This document shows positions 9,656-16,336 of a DNA stretch of 21,057 nucleotides, piece after piece. The stretch is from positions 1 through 21,057 of the forward strand of contig JANYEU010000210.1 in NCBI GenBank assembly GCA_025362915.1, read 5' to 3'. The DNA comes from Chitinophagaceae bacterium. GTDB lineage: Bacteria; Bacteroidota; Bacteroidia; Chitinophagales; Chitinophagaceae. Position 1 is the stretch's first letter. Each line of letters starts with the position of its first letter. A model generated the notes under the pieces. That model did no database searches and was not told where the DNA came from. It saw only the letters and a program-made list of their open reading frames with translations. The translations under genes were made by a program, and so were the position numbers.

Positions 9656-9700
9656 CCTCTGAGTCAATTGGTTCGAACTTGGAGCCAATTGACTCAGAGG
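9656..9700. repeat. Perfect 16-bp inverted repeat
   Basis: Left arm CCTCTGAGTCAATTGG (9656-9671) and right arm CCAATTGACTCAGAGG (9685-9700) are exact reverse complements, around a 13-nt loop that itself contains TTCGAA. It overlaps the first two units of the 21-bp array. Neither neighbouring gene is transcribed toward it, so it is not an obvious gene-end terminator. Confidence 0.8.
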
Positions 9701-9916
9701 CAAATCGTGTTGAAAAAGCCTTGTATTTGACTGATTTAACCCCAAATTCAATCAAATTCGACCCTTGTTCACTTGGTTTTACCTCTCATCCAACTGGTTA
9801 TGAACCAAAACCACTTGGTTTTGGGGTAAATCCACTCAAAATGCCCCTGTTTTATGCCCGCTAAAACCCGTATCCAATTGGCTACAAGCCGAAACCAGGT
9901 GCTTTGAAGTTGCATT
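9665..9916. repeat. Array of twelve degenerate 21-bp units
   Basis: Cut from 9665 in steps of exactly 21 bp, the sequence gives units that begin CAATTGG (9665), CAATTGA (9686), GTGTTGA (9707), TGACTGA (9728), CAATCAA (9749), CACTTGG (9770), CAACTGG (9791), CACTTGG (9812), CACTCAA (9833), ATGCCCG (9854), CAATTGG (9875) and CAGGTGC (9896). Several units carry GGTT near the start and AACC or ACC in the middle. Units 6-8 are the best conserved; CCAAAACC-ACTT-GGTTTTGG (9805-9824) forms a hairpin across units 7 and 8. Because 21 is a multiple of three, a 76-codon frame (9634-9864) stays open and shows heptads such as LGFTSHP and TGYEPKP, but it stops inside the array, so I treat the array as non-coding. 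Confidence 0.75.
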
Positions 9917-10760
9917 TTGGTAGAAAGAAACCAGATCGACTAGGCCAATCTACTGGAATAAAAGAGTTTGAGAGCGGAAGGAAAGGTGATTTTATCCAGC
10001 GGGAGGTCTATATTATGCAATAAGGTGGAAAGGTGGCTGCGGCAGGCAATTTTGGAGATGAAGTAATGAAAATGAGGTATGGATGTAAGAAAGATGGGGC
10101 AGGATAAGGTAAATGAACGTAAGATTAGTTGGGTAATAAAATCCGTCCACATATAAAATGGCGGTGGTGTGGAAGCTGTATGCGGAATATTTTTATGGAT
10201 GAACATTTGCTTTAATTATTGGATGTTGAGCAATTGGAATACGGGGGAGTTAACCAAAAAAGGAATTTGTTGTAGATAGGTGATATTGTAATTGTTTTTT
10301 TCATTTAACCCGTTTAATCATTTTTATGAAAAAGTTCTGTGGGCAACCAAGAAAATCGTTAGAAGGCAAAGTTATAGGAATAAAAGTTGGTAATCCAATA
10401 AACTAAATTTTATTAGGGATAAAAGAAATATGCACCAGTTTATTTAAACAGGATGTTTAGGTATATTGAGCGTGTAATTAGAGAACTGGCATCTTGCCAT
10501 CATACCTTAATAAAACAGAATGGCTAGCTACTATTTGCTTTTTTATCGTAACCTTATCCATGCTCTTTTTAGTATTTCGATGATAAGTTTAATCTAACCG
10601 AAACCAGTAAGTAGCCACAATAGAAAGCCTTTGCCATTATCCATGAGATTTCTTCAATCATCAAAGTCACATTCCTTTGGTTCCAAACACCCCTATTAAC
10701 AAATAATAATACTTTGTGCTTACTTAGCCTATGTAGTTTATTTACTCCTATTTTTACCAC

Positions 10761-12164
10761 ATGAAATTAGTGTACCTATTCCTGTTAATAATTATAGTGG
10801 CTGCAATATTTCCCTCTTGCAAAAAAGATACTTTTATCAGCTCTCCCAGTGCTTCTGTTTACTTATCGGTAGATACATTAAATTTTGACACGGTATTTAC
10901 CGGCAATGGTTCCATTACCCAATATTTTAAGATATTCAATAACAATAACCAAAAACTAAGACTGAATGAGGTGAAACTGATGGGTGGCACCAACTCTTAT
11001 TTTAAGCTTAACGTGGATGGCACACCAGGTACTTACTTTGCAGGATTAGAGATGGAGGCCAACGATAGTTTGTACGGTTTTGTTACGGTAAACATCAATC
11101 AATCAACCGCTACAACCCCTTTTGTGATACGCGACAGCATCCGCATTACCTACAACGGCGATACCACTTACTTACAATTAACCGCTGCGGGACAGAATGC
11201 ACACTTCCTTAAGAATACTGTTATTACCAAAGATACCACGTGGACAAACAACCTCCCCATCGTAATAAATGGGGGCGTAACAGTAAATGCCGGTGCCACT
11301 TTAACCATTAACCAAGGTACACATATTTATCTCAATGCCCACTCCCCTATTATTGTAAACGGTAGTTTACAGGCGTTTGGAGATAGCGGCATCCTAAAAC
11401 GCATCAACTTTCTGTGCGACAGGCTGGATGCGCCCTACAACAACCAGCCAGGTTCATGGCCGGGCATCTTTTTTAATAGTACCAGCAGTAACAATATATT
11501 GCAGTATTGTAACATCAAGAACGCCAATGAAGGTGTTTCGGTGGCTGCACAGGGAGCAAGTGGAAATACCACGCTCACGCTGAACCAGTGCATTTTCGAT
11601 AATATAAAAGATATTGCCGTTGGTGGTGTAAATGCCAGCATAGCCGCCACTAACTGTTTGGTGAGTAACTGTGGCAATAATGTGGTGTTATCCAGTGGTG
11701 GTAATTATAGTTTTAACCAATGCACCATTGTAGGGTACGACAATGTGAACATAGCCCACTCAAACCCGGTAATGAGCATTAGCAATACCGATTTTTCCAA
11801 TAAGGTTTACAACCTCAATTGTTTGGTTGTTAATAGCATTATATATGGCTCCAGCGGGATTGTGGGAGACGAATTGGTAATAGATAAAAAAACAGGAACA
11901 GGCGCAAGCTACACTGTAGCCTTTACCAATACGCTCTACAAAGCACAGGATGCAATAACTTTATTGGCAACGTTTACTGGTTGCCTACCCAATCAGTCGC
12001 CCATGTTTGTAAATATAAAAACAGACAGTTCCAATTTTGATTTCCACTTGGCAGACACTTCACCCTGCATTAAGGCCGGAATAAATACGGTCATACCAAT
12101 AGATTTGGAAGGTAATCCACGTCCATCTATCAGTCCAGATTTAGGATGCTATCAGAGGAAATAG
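10761..12164 (+). CDS. Right-handed parallel beta-helix lipoprotein
   Basis: The 467-aa product starts MKLVYLFLLIIIVAAIFPSC, a type II signal peptide with Cys20 as the lipidated residue, followed by KKD. Residues about 33-145 form an Ig-like or MSP-like beta domain (LNFDTVFTGNGSITQYFKIF). Residues about 165-440 are a right-handed parallel beta-helix, with short Asn/Gly-rich coils such as NPLNQCIFDNIKD-like turns (here TLTLNQCIFDNIKDIAVGGV) and VVLSSGGNYSFNQCTIVG. The C-terminus DLEGNPRPSISPDLGCYQRK fits the D-x-x-G-x-x-R-P-x-x-x-x-D-x-G motif that closes many choice-of-anchor Q/beta-helix proteins. Such folds often bind or cleave polysaccharides; no catalytic residues can be assigned, so binding is the safer guess. 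The likely place is the outer membrane. The gene stands alone between long intergenic regions. Confidence 0.85.
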   Translation: MKLVYLFLLIIIVAAIFPSCKKDTFISSPSASVYLSVDTLNFDTVFTGNGSITQYFKIFNNNNQKLRLNEVKLMGGTNSYFKLNVDGTPGTYFAGLEMEANDSLYGFVTVNINQSTATTPFVIRDSIRITYNGDTTYLQLTAAGQNAHFLKNTVITKDTTWTNNLPIVINGGVTVNAGATLTINQGTHIYLNAHSPIIVNGSLQAFGDSGILKRINFLCDRLDAPYNNQPGSWPGIFFNSTSSNNILQYCNIKNANEGVSVAAQGASGNTTLTLNQCIFDNIKDIAVGGVNASIAATNCLVSNCGNNVVLSSGGNYSFNQCTIVGYDNVNIAHSNPVMSISNTDFSNKVYNLNCLVVNSIIYGSSGIVGDELVIDKKTGTGASYTVAFTNTLYKAQDAITLLATFTGCLPNQSPMFVNIKTDSSNFDFHLADTSPCIKAGINTVIPIDLEGNPRPSISPDLGCYQRK

Positions 12165-12614
12165 GCAGTCAATCAATAGTGAAAATGTAAGCAAAAAATG
12201 ATTGAAATGATGCTTCAGGGTGTTTATTGCTACACAAAGTGTGACAAAGTATATACATACAATAGTAGATTTTTGCGAGGTAAAAGGCAATTAGAGAGTT
12301 TCTTGTTACAGGAATCAAGCGAAGGAGTATAATGCAAGATGAACAGTTTGTTTTATTGCCATGGCATAAGGATTGCCAAGTATTAGGTCTTGCTGATAAA
12401 TAAGGATAAGATACCTACAACATGATCAGGAGGGCGTATTGAAGAAAAACGAATAGTTGATGCACAGAAAATTAAATAGGAAGATGAAGCACTACATTAT
12501 TTTCAGGTACTCGCCGAATAAATGTACTTTTTTTCTTCTTTTCGCCTAATTATCGTTATTATTGTCTTTTCACGAAGAAACTTGCAAATAAATCATACAA
12601 CAACACAGTTTAAA
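12165..12614. other. 450-bp intergenic region upstream of the M36 peptidase gene
   Basis: Just past the lipoprotein stop, TCAATCA (12169-12175) pairs with TGATTGA (12199-12205) around a 23-nt loop; this is a weak terminator candidate without a T-tract. The remainder shows no gene, repeat array or clear promoter. In-frame codons from 12522 to 12614 extend the peptidase frame upstream but are not needed (see that gene). Confidence 0.6.
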
Positions 12615-15600
12615 ATGAAACATCTTTACCTTTCCCTTTTCTCTTTATTGACCCTTGTTTCTTTTTCTTTTGGACAGACAAAATCTAAGTCCGAAGTAGA
12701 TAGGATGTTAGCGAACAGTAAAAGTACATCTGCACGTACCCTCTTGACCGATGGCACTGAATACACTGTAAAAGATTCGCACACCGATGAAAATTTGGGC
12801 ATTGAATACGTTTACCTGCAACAGACTTACAAGACAATCAAGGTATATAACGTAATTAAATCAACAGTATTTAAAAATGGTGTTCTGCAATATAGTTCTG
12901 GTGATTTTATTACAGACATTGCAGCTAAGGCACCAAGTGCCACACCAACGCTTTCGGCTGGTGATGCCATAGGCAAGGCAGCGATATACCTGGGTTTGGG
13001 CAAAACCACAACCCTGACAGAGGTGACCAATACATTTGCATCAGACAAAAAGATTGTTTACTCCACTGGCGGCATTGCCAAACAGAACATCAATACCGAG
13101 TTGGTTTGGGTAAGTAACGATAATGGCAAAACGATATATCTTGCCTGGAACGTACAAATAGCACCGATAAAAGGTAGCGATTATTGGCATGTACGTGTGG
13201 ATGCAGCAAATGGAGCCATCATAAACAAAGGCAACTACACCGTTTATGAAAAGAATAATACCAAGATACTAAAAAAAAACGAACAGTCAAAGTTCAACCA
13301 GCATTATGAAGCTGGGAGTGAGGGAATGAATGCACTAAAAATAGTAAACAGGTTGATGGCTCCACCCCCACCGCCAACTACTGCTCAATATAATGTAATC
13401 CCTTATCCAAGTGAAAGCCCTTTTATTACAGGCCCTACCATAGTTACCAATCCGTGGAATCTAGCTGGTACTGGAAACAAAGCAACCACTTATGGTTGGC
13501 ATTTTGATGGTTCAACAAATTATAAAATTACACGCGGAAACAATGTATTTGTATATGATGATAGCTTAAATAAAAATAAGCCAGGAAGAGCAGATACATC
13601 AACAACAGCCATTCCATCCCTGACATTTAATTACACCCCCGATTTTACACATTCACCCTTTCTTACACAAAACAGAAAATTTGCTGAAGCCAACCTTTTC
13701 TACTGGAATAACCTGATGCACGATTTATCTTACCAATATGGTTTTACAGAATCTGCTGGTAACTTCCAGAACTTTAATATAGGTAGGGGTGGCAAGCAAG
13801 CCGATGCCGTACAGGCAGAAGCGCAAGATGGAAGCGGTAGGGATAACTCCAATTTTAGTGCCTTACCAGATGGACAGACTGGGCGTATGCAGATGTACCT
13901 GTTTAACAGTAATATAACTACAGGAAATAAGGTTACCATCAGTACACCTGCTGCCATTGTTGGCGATTATAATTATGTGGAGGGTGCATTTAGCAATGCC
14001 AATCAATTGGTATATTCAGGTGCTATTACAGGGGACTTTGTGTTGTATAATGATGATGCCGCAGGCACTACACACATTGCGTGTGCTGCACCGGTGAATA
14101 ATATAAATGGAAAGATAGTATTGGTAGATAGGCTTACCTGTGGTTTCACAGTTAAGGTACTCAATGCGCAAACTGCAGGAGCTATTGCAGTGATAATGGT
14201 AAATAAGGATTCTACTCCTCCGTTTGTAATGGGTGGTACAGATAATACTATTACCATACCTGCTGTGATGATATCATTGGCTGATGGAGCTAAAATAAAA
14301 GCACAACTGGCCGCAGGCCAAACAGTATCGGGTACAATCAATGTTACACACAAAGGTCAGATATTTGATGGCGACTTGGACAATGGCGTTGTTACACATG
14401 AATACACACACGGTATATCCTTACGGTTAACAGGTGGGCCATCCACTACTTCTTGCCTTGATAATTATGAACAAGGTGGCGAAGGCTGGAGTGATTATGT
14501 TGCCCTAATGATGACCACCGACTGGAAAACCGCCCTAACAACTGATGGTACTAAAAAAAGGATAATGGGTTCCTACGCCTGGGATCAAGACCCTGGCATA
14601 CAGGTTGGTATAAGGACTTATCCATATACTACTGATACGTCTGTTGATAAACACACTTACAAGGACGTGGGAGATACGGTAAATTTCCCGCAAACTGATA
14701 ATAATAATAAGGTAATACCTAATGCTACCGAGGTGCATTATATTGGTGAGGTATGGTGTTCTGTTCTTTGGGATATGACGTGGGACATCATCAAGCAAGA
14801 AGGTGTAATAAATGGCAATCTGTTTGATGCTACCGCAGCAGGTGGCAATACGGTTGCGTTGCAATTGGTGATTGAAGGACTTAAATTGCAACCATGTTTA
14901 CCTGGTTTTATTGATGCAAGGAATGCAATATTGGCTGCCGACTCCATCCTTTACAATAATGCACACAAATGTGCCATCTGGAAAGCCTTTGCTGGAAGGG
15001 GCATGGGATACAGCGCAAGACAAGGAAGTTCCAACATCTGTGGCGATGAAAAAGAAGCTTTTGATGTGCCGCCTTGTGCATTGCCATTATCATTGATAGA
15101 TTTCAGTGCAACAGCTAGCGTAAATAAGGTATTGTTGAAATGGACTACCACTGCAGAAACTAATACAAATGGATATACAATAGAATATTCCTCGGATGCT
15201 GTTAGTTGGTCTAATATTGGTGTTATAAGTGCTAAGAATGTAGCTGGAATAAACCAATATGGTCTTACTCACTACCAACCTGTAACTGGCAATAACTACT
15301 ACAGATTAAAAATGTTGGATAAGGATGGAAGCTTTAAATACAGTAAGGTAGCATTGGTTAAATTTTCAGGTATTTCCGCATTTACGATTTACCCTAATCC
15401 TGTAAAGGGAACATTAACTACAGAATTATTTAAAACTCAAGCAGAGAAGTTAAACGTAAAGATAATAGATATTACAGGCAGAGTTTTGCAAAGCAAGCAA
15501 GTACAGGCACAATCTGGTGATAATATTTTCCAATTAAATACTTCGTCTTTATCTAAAGGAACTTACCTCATTGTGGTAGAAGGTGCAACGAGGGAAGTGA

Positions 15601-15620
15601 AGCAGTTTGTGAAGGACTAG
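12615..15620 (+). CDS. Secreted M36 (fungalysin) family zinc metallopeptidase with PA domain and T9SS type A sorting domain
   Basis: The start at 12615 gives a classic signal peptide (MKHLYLSLFSLLTLVSFSFG, then QTKSK) behind an A-rich leader; an ATG at 12522 would add 31 residues in front and is less likely. Residues about 20-250 match a fungalysin/thermolysin-type propeptide. The M36 catalytic region begins about residue 290 and includes FYWNNLMHDLSYQYGF and the segment ending RMQMYLF (about 427). A protease-associated (PA) domain is inserted at about 465-580, just before the zinc site HEYTH (595-599, catalytic Glu596). The third zinc ligand is probably Glu623 in GGEGWSDY. The catalytic domain closes with KCAIWKAFAGRGMGYSA. 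An Fn3-like linker (about 826-914) leads to the C-terminal sorting domain (about 923-1001: FTIYPNPVKG ... GTYLIVV ... KQFVKD). Expected role: extracellular endopeptidase, matured by propeptide removal and exported through the T9SS. All zinc-site residues appear intact. Confidence 0.95.
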   Translation: MKHLYLSLFSLLTLVSFSFGQTKSKSEVDRMLANSKSTSARTLLTDGTEYTVKDSHTDENLGIEYVYLQQTYKTIKVYNVIKSTVFKNGVLQYSSGDFITDIAAKAPSATPTLSAGDAIGKAAIYLGLGKTTTLTEVTNTFASDKKIVYSTGGIAKQNINTELVWVSNDNGKTIYLAWNVQIAPIKGSDYWHVRVDAANGAIINKGNYTVYEKNNTKILKKNEQSKFNQHYEAGSEGMNALKIVNRLMAPPPPPTTAQYNVIPYPSESPFITGPTIVTNPWNLAGTGNKATTYGWHFDGSTNYKITRGNNVFVYDDSLNKNKPGRADTSTTAIPSLTFNYTPDFTHSPFLTQNRKFAEANLFYWNNLMHDLSYQYGFTESAGNFQNFNIGRGGKQADAVQAEAQDGSGRDNSNFSALPDGQTGRMQMYLFNSNITTGNKVTISTPAAIVGDYNYVEGAFSNANQLVYSGAITGDFVLYNDDAAGTTHIACAAPVNNINGKIVLVDRLTCGFTVKVLNAQTAGAIAVIMVNKDSTPPFVMGGTDNTITIPAVMISLADGAKIKAQLAAGQTVSGTINVTHKGQIFDGDLDNGVVTHEYTHGISLRLTGGPSTTSCLDNYEQGGEGWSDYVALMMTTDWKTALTTDGTKKRIMGSYAWDQDPGIQVGIRTYPYTTDTSVDKHTYKDVGDTVNFPQTDNNNKVIPNATEVHYIGEVWCSVLWDMTWDIIKQEGVINGNLFDATAAGGNTVALQLVIEGLKLQPCLPGFIDARNAILAADSILYNNAHKCAIWKAFAGRGMGYSARQGSSNICGDEKEAFDVPPCALPLSLIDFSATASVNKVLLKWTTTAETNTNGYTIEYSSDAVSWSNIGVISAKNVAGINQYGLTHYQPVTGNNYYRLKMLDKDGSFKYSKVALVKFSGISAFTIYPNPVKGTLTTELFKTQAEKLNVKIIDITGRVLQSKQVQAQSGDNIFQLNTSSLSKGTYLIVVEGATREVKQFVKD

Positions 15621-15644
15621 TTACTAAACGATTACTTAATATAT

Positions 15645-15698
15645 GAAACCATATCGTAAGGGGGATAACCATTCTTCTGTTATGATATGGTTTCCTTT
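15645..15698 (+). terminator. Terminator hairpin behind the M36 peptidase gene
   Basis: GAAACCATATC (15645-15655) pairs perfectly with GATATGGTTTC (15684-15694). The stem continues inward with GTAA against TTAT, one pair being a wobble. It lies 24 bp after the stop codon and is followed by CCTTTTA. Confidence 0.7.
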
Positions 15699-15766
15699 TA
15701 TACAGTATATTTGGGTAGATGCTCAAAGGCATCTTTCTTAAAAAATTGCTTAGGTCTCCCCGCTTT

Positions 15767-15847
15767 TGCGAGGTACGAAGCAACCTTTTTTAGGGCTAAG
15801 ATGCGTGAAAATTATTGAAAAGGGTTGCTTCGTGCCTTGCTATGACG
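15767..15847. repeat. Dispersed palindromic (REP/MITE-like) element
   Basis: TGCGAGGTACGAAGCAACC (15767-15785) is nearly the reverse complement of GGTTGCTTCGTGCCTTGC (15823-15840), around a 37-nt centre. The core arms AGGTACGAAGCAACC and GGTTGCTTCGTGCCT pair over 15 bp with one G-T wobble, and the right end continues to TATGACG. The form TGCGAGG-nACGAAGCAA...TTGCTTCGT-nCCTCGCAATGA is one I recall as a widespread dispersed palindrome in bacterial genomes; this looks like a slightly worn copy. Confidence 0.6.
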
Positions 15848-15950
15848 CAAAGATTATGGAGAATAACCAACCGAAAACTTGTTTTAAAATAGGTTTAGGG
15901 AGTGTTAAACTAGCTTTTACCACCAATAATCTGGAGGCGAGTTGGGTAAA

Positions 15951-16119
15951 AGATAAGCTCGGTCGGTTTAAAGGTGGGTACCCCCACCTTCAAGGTAAGC
16001 TGGGTTAGCTAAAAGGTAGGCTGGCTTAGGTTAGAGCTCGGCTCGGTCGGTTTGGAGGTGTGTACCCCCACCTTCAAGGCAGGCTGGGTTAGCTAAATGG
16101 TAAGCTGGCTTAGGTTAGA
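15951..16119. repeat. Second intergenic array: two 79-bp copies (84-bp period) built of ~21-bp subunits
   Basis: Copy 1 (15957-16035) and copy 2 (16041-16119) are each 79 bp, begin GCTCGGTCGGTTT, end GCTTAGGTTAGA and differ at 7 positions by eye (about 91% identity). The 84-bp period divides into subunits of about 21, 22, 21 and 20 bp, beginning AAGGTAAGCTGGG, AAGGTAGGCTGGC, AGCTCGGCTCGG and AGGTGTGTACCCC. Each copy holds a GTACCCCCACCTT hairpin; in copy 1 AAGGTGGG (15971-15978) pairs with CCCACCTT (15983-15990). Related sequence may extend left to about 15880. Confidence 0.8.
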
Positions 16120-16122
16120 GGT

Positions 16123-16157
16123 GGGGTAATGAGGTGGGGACTCCACCTCATTACCCC
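16123..16157. repeat. Perfect 15-bp inverted repeat with 5-nt loop
   Basis: GGGGTAATGAGGTGG (16123-16137) and CCACCTCATTACCCC (16143-16157) are exact reverse complements around GGACT. The arms occupy the positions of the next two ~21-bp subunits of the array. No T-tract follows on the plus strand (next bases are CCTTCCC), so a standard terminator is unlikely. It would be the strongest hairpin in the leader of the Ig-repeat gene if transcription begins upstream of it. Confidence 0.8.
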
Positions 16158-16336
16158 CCTTCCCACCAGAAAGAAGGTTGGAAAACAAGGGAATTTAATT
16201 ATCACTTATCTTGCCCAATTGGCTAGCATTTATTTGTTGTTAATATTATTTAATCGTTATCTTATTGTATTTGGAAAGGTCTCACGTTTTGATTTTGATA
16301 ATGAGAAGTATTTTACACGAAAATATTTTTAACTGC

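Larger units (their letters stand above)
9562..10760. other. 1.2-kb divergent intergenic region with a 21-bp repeat array
   Basis: It separates the 216-aa gene (reading left) from the beta-helix lipoprotein gene (reading right). The left part holds the inverted repeat 9656-9700 and the array 9665-9916. From 9917 to 10760 nothing convincing is seen: an 88-codon minus-strand frame (9940-10206), a 25-codon frame starting MKKFCGQPRK at about 10327, and a 63-codon frame starting back to back with the lipoprotein gene all lack family resemblance or context. TGGCA-TCT-TGCCA near 10490 is a minor hairpin. It may include decayed coding sequence. Confidence 0.6.
15621..16336. other. 700-bp repeat-rich intergenic region
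   Basis: In order it holds the peptidase terminator (15645-15694), a dispersed palindromic repeat (15767-15847), the second repeat array (15951-16119 and a little beyond) and a 15-bp hairpin (16123-16157). Just before the next gene, TTTG at 16270-16273 and TTTG at 16294-16297, 20 bp apart, are a loose match to the Bacteroidota -33/-7 promoter pattern. Open frames at 15766-16008 and 16129-16332 run across these repeats and are not considered genes. Confidence 0.65.

Noticed and set aside
9671..9684. GGTTCGAAC resembling a tRNA T-loop
   Set aside because: No acceptor, D or anticodon arms fit around it; it is the loop of the 16-bp inverted repeat.
9634..9864. 76-codon plus-strand frame with heptad repeats (LGFTSHP, TGYEPKP)
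   Set aside because: The heptads result from the 21-bp DNA period; the frame stops inside the array while the repeat continues for more than two further units, so coding is unlikely.
9665..9916. Possible CRISPR array
   Set aside because: Units abut without spacers, 21 bp is too short for a repeat-spacer unit, units are degenerate and no cas gene is present.
9940..10206. 88-codon minus-strand frame (MFIHKNIPHTASTPPPF...)
   Set aside because: No recognisable domain, no signal peptide, no cotranscribed neighbour, and His/Ser/Phe-rich composition unlike the other genes. It could be a remnant but cannot be supported.
10569..10760. 63-codon minus-strand frame starting directly against the lipoprotein start
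   Set aside because: It occupies the promoter region of the lipoprotein gene and resembles nothing known to me.
12522..12614. Upstream extension of the M36 peptidase
   Set aside because: The added 31 residues precede a complete signal peptide beginning at 12615 and have no support.
15766..16008. 80-codon plus-strand frame
   Set aside because: It begins inside the palindromic element and runs into the repeat array; the translation has no protein-like features.
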